64,000 nucleotides of DNA, from positions 310,001 to 374,000 of the forward strand of contig CAXXFU010000005.1 in NCBI GenBank assembly GCA_963675235.2, read 5' to 3'. The stretch is from JAHJQZ01 sp963675235 (GTDB lineage Bacteria > Pseudomonadota > Alphaproteobacteria > Rhizobiales > Devosiaceae). How positions within the stretch are numbered: the stretch's first letter is position 1; every line of letters begins with the position of its first letter. A program made the translations under genes and the position numbers. This document shows, piece after piece, positions 16,859 through 26,778 of this stretch. The notes beneath the pieces are model-generated. The model was not told where the DNA came from. It did no database searches and was given only the letters and a program-made list of their open reading frames with translations.

Positions 16859-17311
16859 TCATCCGTTTGCGGCGGTTGGGAACGCCACCGCCGACACTGA
16901 GGAAATGGAAAGAAATGGCCCCCGGGATCGGCCCGTGGCGCCTTTCGGCTCAACGAACGCCATGGCGACGGCGAGGTCCGTCTCGTAGGAGATCGAAACC
17001 TCGATCCGCTCGATGCCCTGCCCGAGACGGGTCGCCGCGGCGGAGCCGATGAGTCGGGCGGTGGGCCGTCCGGCGGCGTCGCGGCCGATCTCGATTTGCG
17101 GGAAATCGAGGCCGTCGGGCCAATCCTCGAGACCGAGCGCCTTGAACACCGCTTCCTTGGCGGCAAAAGCCGAAGACAGGAACCGCACCGGATCGCCTGT
17201 CAGGGCGCGGGTCCGCTCCGCCGGCGTGAACACGCGGCGCAGGAAGGCCGTGCCGGTGCGATCGAGAATGGCGCGCATCCTGCTCAATTCGACAACATCG
17301 ATTCCGATCAT
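16859..17311 (-). CDS. Holo-ACP synthase-type 4'-phosphopantetheinyl transferase
   Basis: The 150-residue protein has the AcpS signatures MIGIDVVELSRM (first metal-binding Asp) and FAAKEAVFKALG (catalytic Glu/Lys region). AcpS moves the phosphopantetheine arm of CoA to a serine of an acyl carrier protein. AAAGGAG precedes ATG 17311. The C-terminal 25 residues (KGATGRSRGPFLSISS onward) run past the usual family end. Because the cluster has its own carrier protein (18415-18648), this enzyme probably serves that protein rather than, or in addition to, fatty-acid AcpP. A housekeeping acpS usually sits beside lepB/rnc, which is not the case here. Confidence 0.88.
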   Translation of the reverse strand: MIGIDVVELSRMRAILDRTGTAFLRRVFTPAERTRALTGDPVRFLSSAFAAKEAVFKALGLEDWPDGLDFPQIEIGRDAAGRPTARLIGSAAATRLGQGIERIEVSISYETDLAVAMAFVEPKGATGRSRGPFLSISSVSAVAFPTAANG

Positions 17312-17339
17312 GGCGTTCTCCTTTCGCGAGCGACAGTCC

Positions 17340-18308
17340 CTAGTCGCTACAGCGGGCGGCAACCATCAGCGCCGCGCCGACGACATCCTCGACCATGGCG
17401 CCACGCGACAGGTCGCTGACCGGCTTGGCGAAGCCCTGCAGCACAGGGCCGTGGCTGGCTGCACCAGCAAGGCGCTGCACGAGCTTCGAGCCGATATTGG
17501 CGCTGTCGAGATCGGGGAAGATGAGGATACTGGCGCGACCGGCGACGGAACCGAGATCGTCCATCTTGCGTTTGGCGACAGACTCGACCAGCGCGGTGTC
17601 AGCCTGCATCTCGCCGTCGATGGCGATGTCGGGTGCCATTGCCTTGGCGCGTTCGGTCGCTTCGACGACCTTGGCGACGCGTGGATGATCAGCGCTGCCC
17701 TTGGTCGAGAACGACAACAGCGCGACACGCGGCTCCCAACCGAGGATCGCCCTGGCGCTTTCGGCCGTGACCACGGCCAGCGCCGCCAGCGCCTCGGCGT
17801 CGGGATCGGGATTGACGGCCGGATCGGCGAAGATCAGCGCGCCATCCTCGCCACCGGCATAGCCGGGGATTTCCATGAGGAAAAAGCTTGAGGGCGCCGT
17901 CACGCCCGGCATCAGGCCGATCACCATCTCGGCGATCATCAGCACTTCTTCGGTCGGGTGGGCCAGACCGGCGACCATGCCGTCGGCATCGCCAGCGGCG
18001 ACCATGGCGGCGGCAAAGCCGAGCGGCGGCCCGACGATTCGCCGGGCTGCTCCGGCCGGCATGTCCCGCGCCGTTGCGAAGGCCTCGGCATAGGCATCGG
18101 CGCGGTCGGACGTCTTGGGATCGACAACCAATATGCCGAGCCTTTTGATGACATCGTCCTCGGTGGCGCCGATCAGGATCGGTTTTGCCAGGCCCTGTTC
18201 GGCAAGCGCTATGACGGCGTCGCGGATGACCGGCTCATTGCCTTCGGGAAAGACGATGGTGCGAACGGCGCGGCGCGCCCTGTTCATGAGAGCGTTCAGG
18301 GAGTCCAT
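17340..18308 (-). CDS. pta: Phosphate acetyltransferase (short form)
   Basis: This 322-residue protein corresponds to the catalytic domain of phosphotransacetylase, which exchanges CoA of acetyl-CoA for phosphate. Signatures include RTIVFPEGNEPVIRDAV at the N-terminus, DADGMVAGLAHPTEEVL, VALLSFSTKGSADHPRV, and DGEMQADTALVESVAKRK. The N-terminal DRTGG-type domain of long Pta is missing, as in many short forms. It lies between the carrier-protein gene (106-base gap holding small hairpins) and acpS (28-base gap). With ackA it makes a substrate-level phosphorylation route. Confidence 0.92.
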   Translation of the reverse strand: MDSLNALMNRARRAVRTIVFPEGNEPVIRDAVIALAEQGLAKPILIGATEDDVIKRLGILVVDPKTSDRADAYAEAFATARDMPAGAARRIVGPPLGFAAAMVAAGDADGMVAGLAHPTEEVLMIAEMVIGLMPGVTAPSSFFLMEIPGYAGGEDGALIFADPAVNPDPDAEALAALAVVTAESARAILGWEPRVALLSFSTKGSADHPRVAKVVEATERAKAMAPDIAIDGEMQADTALVESVAKRKMDDLGSVAGRASILIFPDLDSANIGSKLVQRLAGAASHGPVLQGFAKPVSDLSRGAMVEDVVGAALMVAARCSD

Positions 18309-18414
18309 GGGACCACTCCTTGAGAAATCGGGCCGCCGGACCGGCGTGGCCGGCGGATTCTGTTCAACCGGGCGGAGAAAGAGCCCAGGAGGGCCCTTTC
18401 CCCTTCCCCGGCAA

Positions 18415-18648
18415 TCAGGCTTTTGATTCGACCAGGGCGATGACTTCGCCCACGGTCTTGGGTTTGCGGATTTCGAAATTGCCGAGATTGACGCCGAGCT
18501 GGTCCTCGATCAGGGCAGCGATTTCCACACGGCCAACCGATTTCACGCCCAGTTCCTCGGCAATGCGCGTTTCCGGCGTGATCTCGGAGGGATCGCGCTT
18601 GGCAACCTTGGCGATGATCGTCATGAGACTTGTTGCGGTATCAGCCAT
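18415..18648 (-). CDS. Acyl carrier protein, dedicated copy
   Basis: This 77-residue acidic helical protein has the carrier-protein fold with the attachment serine in GVKSVGRVEIAALIE; the usual DSL is replaced by KSV, but the Ser and following VE are kept. AAGGAG precedes ATG 18648. It lies 10 bases after the DUF35 gene and upstream of pta and acpS. It would hold an acyl group as a thioester on phosphopantetheine. Being next to a thiolase and Pta rather than to fab genes suggests a special acyl-transfer role. Confidence 0.85.
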   Translation of the reverse strand: MADTATSLMTIIAKVAKRDPSEITPETRIAEELGVKSVGRVEIAALIEDQLGVNLGNFEIRKPKTVGEVIALVESKA

Positions 18649-18658
18649 GGTGAACTCC

Positions 18659-19060
18659 TTACGCGGGCTTGAAGGCAAGGATCGACAGGCCTTCGACCTC
18701 GATGATATCGGCCACGACGGGCATGGGACCGGCTTCGAAGATCTTCTGAAGATTGGCCGGATCGATATCGACACCGGTGATGATGCCTTCGACGAAGACA
18801 CCTTCCTCGAGCTTGACATGGCCATAGGCATAAGGCGCCAGGTCATTGAAGAGCGGGTTCGGCGGCGGCGCCATCGAGTGCGAGACGAACAGAGCCTCGC
18901 CACGACCGGACAATTCGACCGGAGTTTTAGGCGAACCGTCGCCGCTCGGGCCGACGGCTGAAGGCGGGAAGGTGATTTCACCGGTCTTTTCGCTCTTGAG
19001 CCCGACCAGTTTTCCCTGCTTGAGGTTGTCGTAGTAGGACTTGATCATTGAGTCGGGCAT
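18659..19060 (-). CDS. DUF35 OB-fold protein without zinc ribbon
   Basis: The 133-residue protein matches the DUF35/OB-fold partner of thiolases: an N-terminal helical hairpin (MIKSYYDNLKQGKLVGLKSE), a short region where the rubredoxin-like zinc ribbon usually lies (ITFPPSAVGPSGDG), and the OB fold (SHSMAPPPNPLFNDLAPYAY onwards). It contains no cysteine at all, so the zinc ribbon is degenerate. DUF35 proteins form complexes with thiolase-like enzymes and pass on acyl-CoA substrates. It starts one base after the thiolase stop and is surely its partner. Confidence 0.85.
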   Translation of the reverse strand: MPDSMIKSYYDNLKQGKLVGLKSEKTGEITFPPSAVGPSGDGSPKTPVELSGRGEALFVSHSMAPPPNPLFNDLAPYAYGHVKLEEGVFVEGIITGVDIDPANLQKIFEAGPMPVVADIIEVEGLSILAFKPA

Positions 19061-19061
19061 T

Positions 19062-20342
19062 TTAGTTGTCTCCCTGCAGCACGAGCACGGTGCTGATCAG
19101 CGCGTAGCCATGGGTGTGAACCACGGCGGTGTGCGGCGGCTTGGCGATCTGCCGCGGCCCGGCCTGACCCCGCATCTGCTTGACGGCCTCGTAGGTGTCG
19201 GAGCCGGCACTGGCAGCCCAGGCGTGACCGAAGGCATGGCGTCCGCCGTGCGTCGACATCGGACGGTCGCCGTCGAAACGGAGCCGGCCTTCGCGGGCAT
19301 ATTCGAGTGACTTGCCCTTCGGGATGTAGCCCGAGGCTTCCGCCGAACACACGCTCATGATGTGGGTGCAGTCATGGGTGTGCAGATACTCGATCTCTTC
19401 GGTCTTGATGCCGGACATCGCGTAGGCATTGGCGAATGCGACATTGTCGATCGGCAGATCGGTCGGATCGTCGCCGACCCAGGGCAGGTCCATGGCCGAG
19501 ATGCCGAAGCCCTTGACCTCGATGGGCGCGGATGCGTCGGCATTGGCTTCCTTGGCACGACCGATCACCATGGCGGAGGCACCGTCGGCAGGGGTGACGA
19601 CGCTGTAGAGCCGGCTCGGCCAGGCCACGTGCGGGTTGTAGCGCGAGGTCCAGAAGTCCCACATGTCGTTGAACCCGAGCGCCTTAGCCTCGTCGTCCAG
19701 CGTCTGCTGACGGATCGCCTTGGGGTTCATCGAACCGTGCAGGCGCCGCGTGCGGCAGAGTTCGAGCATGCCGCGATCGTAGTCCTCGATCGACACGCCG
19801 TATTTGCGGCAATAGCCCTCGGCGAAGAAGGCGTTGCCGACCGGGAAGATGTCGTAGCCCTGCGGAACCGAGTATGCCTGGTTGACGCACTGGTCGGTCC
19901 ACAGCCACATCTGCTCCGAGGGGATAGTATCGCGCTCGTAGGGGCTGAATTCCTTGGGTTTGCTCTGGGTGGCTTCGAGGCCAACCACGAGGACGCGGTC
20001 GAAGGCACCGGACGCAACGCTCATCGAGGCCAGGGAGGCCGCGACATTGGTGGTCGAGCAGGCGGCGTCGATATGGACGCCCGCCTTGAGAGTGGTACCG
20101 AGCCAATTGGCAAGCTGGCTGTAGGTGGCCGGCAGCTGGCTCATTTGCATGGTGACGTTGCCGATATAGACAGCATCGACGTCCGCAGCGGTCAGTCCGG
20201 CGTCGTCGAGTGCTTCCTTGGCTGCCTTGGCGGCCATTTCCTGCAGCGTCAGCCCTTTGATTTCGGGCGTTTCAAGCAGGTTTCCGAAGCGCGTACAGCC
20301 GACCCCCAGGATATGGACGGGTTCATTGAATCGCTTTGACAC
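19062..20342 (-). CDS. Thiolase-superfamily acyl-CoA acetyltransferase-like protein
   Basis: This 426-residue protein belongs to the SCP2/nondecarboxylating thiolase group that pairs with DUF35 proteins. The nucleophile is probably Cys95 in HIDAACSTTNVAAS. A histidine motif (LHTHDCTHIMSVCSAEA) and a GH motif (GGRHAFGHAWAASAG) follow; the final GG of classic thiolases is GY here (HTHGYALISTVLVLQ). GTG 20342, with AAAGGAG before it, gives the right N-terminus. It heads the leftward cluster and is divergent from an AraC regulator. It may form or cleave a C-C bond next to a carbonyl; the substrate is unknown. Confidence 0.85.
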   Translation of the reverse strand: MSKRFNEPVHILGVGCTRFGNLLETPEIKGLTLQEMAAKAAKEALDDAGLTAADVDAVYIGNVTMQMSQLPATYSQLANWLGTTLKAGVHIDAACSTTNVAASLASMSVASGAFDRVLVVGLEATQSKPKEFSPYERDTIPSEQMWLWTDQCVNQAYSVPQGYDIFPVGNAFFAEGYCRKYGVSIEDYDRGMLELCRTRRLHGSMNPKAIRQQTLDDEAKALGFNDMWDFWTSRYNPHVAWPSRLYSVVTPADGASAMVIGRAKEANADASAPIEVKGFGISAMDLPWVGDDPTDLPIDNVAFANAYAMSGIKTEEIEYLHTHDCTHIMSVCSAEASGYIPKGKSLEYAREGRLRFDGDRPMSTHGGRHAFGHAWAASAGSDTYEAVKQMRGQAGPRQIAKPPHTAVVHTHGYALISTVLVLQGDN

Positions 20343-20478
20343 TTGTGTCTCCTTTCGAGCCGATCCGGAGGCGTTTCGGAACGTCGCATTGATCGCCTTC
20401 CGGCCCCGGCCTAAAACGGACACTAGGAACGAGGGCTGCGCGCTTCTTGTCCCGGAGCGAAAGAAGGTTTGTTGTAGA

Positions 20479-21489
20479 GTGCAAGAACAGGTCACGGCTG
20501 CGAGAAACCGCAGCAAGCTCCCGCTCAACAGCTGGAGCGTCGCGGAGGCGAAACCGGAAGCTCGCTTTGAAAGTTGGCAGGAGGCTCTATACGCGTCGCA
20601 CTATACGTGTCGGCTCGACAACCGGACGCCCGCGGATTTCAGGGCCGCCATCACGGCGACGGCCGTTGACGATCTGCGGATCGTCAAATGTGCGTGCGAC
20701 CCGTGCAGCGGCGGGCGCGGCGGCTACGAGATCGGCGCGGAAAAGGAAGCCTTCTTCGGTCTTTTGCTTGTCGAGGATGGCTGCAACACGCTCGTTGTCG
20801 ATGGCAAAACGCTGTCCGTCGAAGCCGGCATGGGGCTGTTGTGGGATTCCACGGCGCATATCCAGTTCGATCTGCCCGCGCCTTTGCGCAAACACACGGT
20901 TTTCGTGGGCCATGCACGCCTGCTTCGCGCCATGCCGAATGCCCTGGATCGGCTCGGCGTGCCCTTTGACTGGCGCCACGGCGTAGGCGCCGTCGCCTGT
21001 GCTCATATCCGCACACTCCTGGGTGAAGCCAGCCATATCGACGCCGAGCGCGGGCCGGCGGCCGCCGAGATGATGCTGCACCTCATATCCGCGGCGCTCG
21101 ACCAGCCTGACGACATACCCATCACCTCGACCCAGGCCCAGTTGCTCGCGCGGATCGACGCCTATGTGGCTGCCAATCTCGAGGATAGTGATCTGGGGCC
21201 GAAATCCATCGCCGCGGCGCTCGGCATTTCGGTCCGTTCGCTTCACCTCTTGTTTTCACGGCGGGGTACGACGGTGTCGCGGCGCATTCTCGAACGCCGG
21301 CTCGAACGCTGCCGCAGCGATCTCGTCGCCAAACCGCATACCAGCATCACCGAAATCGCGTTCCGCTGGGGCTTCAACGACGCGGCCCATTTTGCCCGCG
21401 CCTTCCGCCAGCGGTACGGCGAGACCGCCAGCGCCTATCGCGGCCGCTTCAGCCGCGCATCCGCCAGCGTCGATACCTGGAACAAATAG
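20479..21489 (+). CDS. AraC-family transcriptional regulator
   Basis: The protein (about 336 residues) has an N-terminal AraC_binding_2-like domain (CDPCSGGRGGYEIGAEKEAF region, LLWDSTAHIQFDLPAP) and a C-terminal AraC DNA-binding domain (residues about 225-325, LGPKSIAAALGISVRSLHLL and ITEIAFRWGFNDAAHFARAF). The start is uncertain; GTG 20479 with AAGAAGG upstream is taken because an earlier start would overlap the thiolase gene. It is divergent from the thiolase-ACP-Pta-AckA cluster with 136 bases between, so it most likely controls that cluster. Confidence 0.85.
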   Translation: MQEQVTAARNRSKLPLNSWSVAEAKPEARFESWQEALYASHYTCRLDNRTPADFRAAITATAVDDLRIVKCACDPCSGGRGGYEIGAEKEAFFGLLLVEDGCNTLVVDGKTLSVEAGMGLLWDSTAHIQFDLPAPLRKHTVFVGHARLLRAMPNALDRLGVPFDWRHGVGAVACAHIRTLLGEASHIDAERGPAAAEMMLHLISAALDQPDDIPITSTQAQLLARIDAYVAANLEDSDLGPKSIAAALGISVRSLHLLFSRRGTTVSRRILERRLERCRSDLVAKPHTSITEIAFRWGFNDAAHFARAFRQRYGETASAYRGRFSRASASVDTWNK

Positions 21490-21577
21490 CGCAGCACGCA
21501 GCTTGACCCGAAGGCAAGCGCGACGGCCTTGGCTACCGGCTCAGGTTCATCAGTCCAGGATGAACCGGTATCGCCCC

Positions 21578-21995
21578 AAGCCACGTCGTGATCGGCCATG
21601 CGCTCGAGCGCCTTGACCAGGACCAAGTGATCCCAGCCCGAGCCGCCATGGGCGGCGCAGGCGTTGCACAGCTCCTGCGCCGTCGCCGTGTTCGGAAGGC
21701 CCATGTTCATCGCCCGCACGCTGGAAAGCGCCAGGTTGAGGCTCTTCTGGTGCAATTCGATCCGGATGCGAGGATCGAAGGTCCTGTCGATCGCCGCCTT
21801 GCCGGCACTCAACCCTTCGGCGACACCGTCATCGCCGAACAGAACCGCCTCAACATGGGGCGTGTCGGGCACCATGATGATGATCTCGCTGGCTTCGGCA
21901 GCTTCCCTGGAACTCGCAACAGTCTTGGCGCCCTTCCCGGTCAGCGACTTCGCCACCCCGGTCACGTCATAGGCCAGAACCTCGTGGCCGCCATT
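21578..21995 (-). pseudogene. Decayed tartronate-semialdehyde / 2-hydroxy-3-oxopropionate reductase
   Basis: The minus strand holds two pieces of a GarR/GlxR-type reductase fused in frame. The first covers part of the NAD-binding domain (GHEVLAYDVTG to AEGLSAGKAAID, with PDTPHVEAVLFGDDGVAEG). The second is the C-terminal domain (RTFDPRIRIELHQKSLNLAL, LPNTATAQELCNACAAHGG). About 120 residues between them, including the catalytic lysine region, are missing, and so is the start (GLGIMG). The enzyme would reduce tartronate semialdehyde to glycerate, which fits the sugar-acid locus next to it, but this copy cannot work. Confidence 0.7.
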
Positions 21996-22029
21996 CTCGA
22001 CCCAGATGGCAGCGGAATAGGTGTCGCAC

Positions 22030-22400
22030 GTGCCTTCGGGGGCCTTGGACCATATGGCCAGCGCCGCCGCCATGTCGGAAATGGCGCCGCCGACACCATG
22101 GGCAGCGATAATGCAATCGGCATCGACGGCACGGACCGTTTCGATCCTGAACTGCATCTGGGGATAGTGGTGATCGCGCTTGAACTGGATCCAGACGAGA
22201 TTCTCCGGATAGGGCACTGTCACGACCGGCGGCTCGATGTCGTCCCATTCGGCACAGGAGACCGGTATCAGGTCTTTGCCGGAGTATCGAGATCGCCTTG
22301 TTTGTCCCGAAGCCATTCGCGGAACTTCGCCTTGGTCCAATCGAATAGTCGACTACCGGCGAGTAGTTGCACTCGTTCCAGACATCGCAGCCCCATTCAA
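22030..22400 (-). pseudogene. Glycoside hydrolase remnant (GH42/beta-galactosidase-like)
   Basis: Fragments resembling a GH42-type glycosidase lie in two frames: EWGCDVWNECNYSPVVDYS (about 22340-22400), then a frame change, then AEWDDIEPPVVTVPYPENLV and MQFRIETVRAVDADCIIAAH. Both ends of the enzyme are gone, and the piece runs directly into the reductase remnant. Family assignment is from memory of the WNE-x-NY and WDDIEPP patterns and is moderate. Positions 22401-22513 show nothing else. Confidence 0.45.
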
Positions 22401-22513
22401 CCGGACCAGCCCCGCTGGCACTTCTGGAGGAAGCCGGCTGACGGCGCTGCTGCGCCACAAGCGGGAACGTCACCGAATGAGACAATACCCGTCAAGATGC
22501 CAGTCTGTGCACG

Positions 22514-23584
22514 TTAGGCAGGCAGCCATGACCGGTAGAGTGGATGCGTTTGCGTCACCGGCAGCTGCGCTGGCTGTCCGGTCCTTATCGAGTGATAGGC
22601 TGCTGTCACCAGCTCCAACGATTGGCGGGCATCCTCAAGCGTCACCGGCGGGTCGCGATCCCCTGTGATCGCCGCATGAAACAGCTCGAACTGGCGGGCA
22701 TAGCCTTCCTGCCGGACAGGTACCTCGGCCAGGGCGGCATCGATCCGCTCCTGCAGCGCCGGCTCGTCGGCAACAAAGCGCCAGGGATCGGATGACGGCG
22801 TATAGGCGCCATGCGAGCTTTCGGCCGTAAGGTTCTCGAAACAGAAGCGCAGACGCGACAGCTGTTCGCGCGAGCCCATTGTCACCGACAGGCTGGCCAG
22901 GGAGCCGTTTTGCATCTTTACCGAGAGGGAGGCCGTGTCCTCGACCTCGATGGAATTGACCAGCGTCGTCCCATAGGCGAACACCTCGGCGCACGGACCG
23001 TGGATGTAGTTGAGCATGTCGTGTGCGTGGATGGCATGGCTCACCAGGCTGCCGCCGAGTTCGCTCGCCCATTTGCCGCGCCAGTCGACGGAGTAGTAGT
23101 CTGGAGGCCGGAACCAATGCGTTTCGATGGTGGTCATATAGGGCTTGCCGGCGATGCCGCTCTGCACCAGGTGCCTGAGCTTTTGCAGGCCCATGCCGAA
23201 GCGATACTGAAGGATCGGCATGAACTTGCCCGAGGCTTTCGCCGCGATCCCGGACATCATGTCGACTTCAGCCACAGATCCGAACAACGGCTTCTCGCAG
23301 ATGACGTGCTTGCCGGCCTCAAGGCCCTTGCGCGTCAGGTCGAAATGGCTGGTGGGCGGGGTGCAGATGTCGATGACGTCGATGTCGTCGCGCGCGAACA
23401 GTGTCTCGACATCCATCGTGTATTCGGGAACGCCGAACTGGTCGGCCACGGCGCGGCCCCGCTCCTCGTCGAGCGAGCACAGTACCCGGACCTCATAAAG
23501 ATCGGCATTGGTGGCAAAGCCCTGTTCGAGATGGATACTGGCAATGCCCGAACCGACCACGCCGACACGCAGCTTTTGCGTCAT
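22514..23584 (-). CDS. Gfo/Idh/MocA-family sugar dehydrogenase 1
   Basis: This 356-residue protein has the N-terminal NAD(P)-binding fold (RVGVVGSGIASIHLEQGF), the family catalytic motif EKP (HVICEKPLFGS) and the C-terminal substrate domain (GGSLVSHAIHAHDMLNYIHG). Such enzymes oxidise or reduce sugars, inositols or sugar acids. ATG 23584, with GGGGGAACGGG upstream, is chosen over a longer frame. It is the last intact gene of the GH105/ABC locus and follows a second family member by 41 bases, suggesting two successive redox steps on an imported sugar. Confidence 0.88.
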   Translation of the reverse strand: MTQKLRVGVVGSGIASIHLEQGFATNADLYEVRVLCSLDEERGRAVADQFGVPEYTMDVETLFARDDIDVIDICTPPTSHFDLTRKGLEAGKHVICEKPLFGSVAEVDMMSGIAAKASGKFMPILQYRFGMGLQKLRHLVQSGIAGKPYMTTIETHWFRPPDYYSVDWRGKWASELGGSLVSHAIHAHDMLNYIHGPCAEVFAYGTTLVNSIEVEDTASLSVKMQNGSLASLSVTMGSREQLSRLRFCFENLTAESSHGAYTPSSDPWRFVADEPALQERIDAALAEVPVRQEGYARQFELFHAAITGDRDPPVTLEDARQSLELVTAAYHSIRTGQPAQLPVTQTHPLYRSWLPA

Positions 23585-23625
23585 TTTGCCCGTTCCCCCT
23601 GTCGGTCCATTGGCGTTCCTCGCCG

Positions 23626-24651
23626 TCAGCGCGGTGTGATGCGCGTGGCCATCCGCTGCGCTTCGAGCGACAGCCGGCAAACCTCATAGACATGCGCCTG
23701 TGTCATCGCCGTTTCGGTGCGGTTGCGGACATCGGCCACGAACTGGTCGAAGTAGACGAGCGGCACATCGCTGCAATCCATATGGCTGACGCCATTGCCA
23801 TCGACGAGGAACAGGTGGTTGTCCCCTGCCCGTCCGGCGATATCGACATATTTGCGCAACTCGATATAGCCCTTTGTTCCCAGGATGGTCAGCCGGCCAT
23901 CGCCCCATGACGGCAGCCCGTCCGGCGTCAGCCAGTCGACACGGATATAGCCCGCCGCCTTGTCGCTCCTCAGGAGAACCTCGCCGAAATCCTCGAAGCC
24001 CGGTTTGTCCGGCATGGTGAAATTGCCGATGGTGCTGGCGGCCACATCCGCCGTTGCCGAGCCGGTGTAGAAGAGGAACTGGTCGATCTGATGCGAGGCA
24101 ATATCGACGATGATGCCGCCGAAGCGCTCGGGGTCGTAGTACCAGTCCGGCCGCGTCGGAAGCGACTTGCGGTGCGGGCCGAGCCCAACCGTCTGGACCA
24201 CCGTGCCAATGGCGCCTTCGGCAATCAGCTGTCCGGCCCTGACTGCCGCGGGAACGCTGTGGCGCTCGGAAAAGCACACCGAGAAGATCCGTCCCGTTTC
24301 GGCGACTGTTTGCCTGACCGCATCGAGCTGGGCAAAAGTCGTCACGCCCGGCTTGTCGACCATGACGTCCTTGCCGGCCCGCATGGCGCGGATGGCGAGG
24401 TCGGCCCGATCCGCCGGCACTGCCGAGATGCAGATGATGTCTATGCTGTCGTCGGCGAAAATGTCGTCGCGGTTGCGTATCGGCACTTCAGGGAATTGCT
24501 CGCGAAAGGCATCGGCCAGCGCCGGCACGCTGGTCTTGTCGCAATAGCCGGCGAATTCGGCTCCTGCCGGCATCAATCCTTCGACATGCTGAAAGGCATG
24601 GCCGTGGTCGAGACCGACAACGGCAAAGCGCAGACTCCTGGCTGTGGTCAT
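23626..24651 (-). CDS. Gfo/Idh/MocA-family sugar dehydrogenase 2
   Basis: The 341-residue protein starts with RFAVVGLDHGHAFQHVEGL, keeps the catalytic-lysine region as DVMVDKPGVTTFAQ (DKP rather than EKP), and has the substrate-domain motif GGIIVDIASHQIDQFLFYTG. It is distant from its downstream neighbour, so the two likely act on different intermediates. It lies 123 bases downstream of the ABC ATPase gene; the gap holds a possible hairpin (CCGCAGGG with CCCTGTGG) and AT-rich sequence that could give a separate promoter. Confidence 0.87.
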   Translation of the reverse strand: MTTARSLRFAVVGLDHGHAFQHVEGLMPAGAEFAGYCDKTSVPALADAFREQFPEVPIRNRDDIFADDSIDIICISAVPADRADLAIRAMRAGKDVMVDKPGVTTFAQLDAVRQTVAETGRIFSVCFSERHSVPAAVRAGQLIAEGAIGTVVQTVGLGPHRKSLPTRPDWYYDPERFGGIIVDIASHQIDQFLFYTGSATADVAASTIGNFTMPDKPGFEDFGEVLLRSDKAAGYIRVDWLTPDGLPSWGDGRLTILGTKGYIELRKYVDIAGRAGDNHLFLVDGNGVSHMDCSDVPLVYFDQFVADVRNRTETAMTQAHVYEVCRLSLEAQRMATRITPR

Positions 24652-24773
24652 TTTTCTCTCCGGGAGAGAGTCAGCTCATCTCGTTGACTTATGGAAACAG
24701 CGAAATGCGCTAACCTTTTGTTTTGTTATTCTTTCGAACCACAGGGTCGGTTGTCGCCCCTGCGGAAAACACT

Positions 24774-25856
<1,083 letters not shown>

Positions 25857-25866
25857 TGATACGATC

Positions 25867-26778
25867 CTATTTCATGCCCGACGTGGCGATGCCGCGCACG
25901 ATCAGTTTCTGGAAGAGAACAAAGAACAGCACCACCGGCACCAGCGACAGCACTGACATGGCGAACATCTGGCCATAGGCGGATGTGCCGTCCGAGGCGA
26001 GGAACAGCCTCAGGGCCAGCGGCACCGTGTAGGCCTTGATGTCGTTCAGATAGATCAGGGGCGGCAGGAAATCCTCCCACACCCAGATGAACGAGAAGAT
26101 CGCCGCCGTGGCCATGGCCGGCAGCGACAGCGGCAGGATGATGAGCCAGTAGATCTTGTAGACCGAATAGCCGTCGATCATCGCCGCCTCGTCGAGTTCG
26201 CGCGGCAGCTGCCGGAAGAACTGCACCATCAGGAAGATGAAGAAGGCGTCGTAGGCGAGGAAACGCGGCACGATCAGCGGCAGATAGGTGTCGACCCAGC
26301 CGAGGTTGAGGAACAGCACATATTGCGGGATGAGCACCACGTGATACGGGATCATGAGGGTCATCATCATCAGTGCGAAGAAGAAATTGCGCCCGGTGAA
26401 CTGCAGCCGCGCAAAGGCATAGGCCGCGAAAGAACAGCTGAGCAGATTGCCGATCACACTCAGCACCGTGACGATCAGCGAGTTGGTGAAAAAGGTGGTG
26501 AACGAGATCGGCAGCCCTTCCCAGCCCTCGGTGTAGTTCTGCCACTTGATCTCGGACGGCCACAGGTTGAGCGTCGAGAAGATCTCGTTCTCCGGCTTGA
26601 ACGACGCCGAGGTCAGCCAGAGCAGCGGGTAGATCATGATCAGCGAGAAGAAGATCAGGAACACATGCTTCAACAGCCGCATGGAGCGCGCCCGTTTCTC
26701 GCGGGCAACCCGAAGCTGATGCGCGACCGCAGCAGCCTCTTCCATTTCGCGGGTGAGTTCGGGACTAGTCGCGTTCAT
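25867..26778 (-). CDS. Sugar ABC transporter permease (MalG/UgpE type)
   Basis: This 303-residue inner-membrane protein has six membrane segments and the EAA loop that contacts the ATPase (LDEAAMIDGYSVYKIYWLII). The N-terminal 35 residues are a charged cytoplasmic extension. It overlaps the upstream permease gene by 14 bases. With the other permease it forms the channel of a CUT1-family importer for an oligosaccharide or sugar acid. Confidence 0.93.
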   Translation of the reverse strand: MNATSPELTREMEEAAAVAHQLRVAREKRARSMRLLKHVFLIFFSLIMIYPLLWLTSASFKPENEIFSTLNLWPSEIKWQNYTEGWEGLPISFTTFFTNSLIVTVLSVIGNLLSCSFAAYAFARLQFTGRNFFFALMMMTLMIPYHVVLIPQYVLFLNLGWVDTYLPLIVPRFLAYDAFFIFLMVQFFRQLPRELDEAAMIDGYSVYKIYWLIILPLSLPAMATAAIFSFIWVWEDFLPPLIYLNDIKAYTVPLALRLFLASDGTSAYGQMFAMSVLSLVPVVLFFVLFQKLIVRGIATSGMK

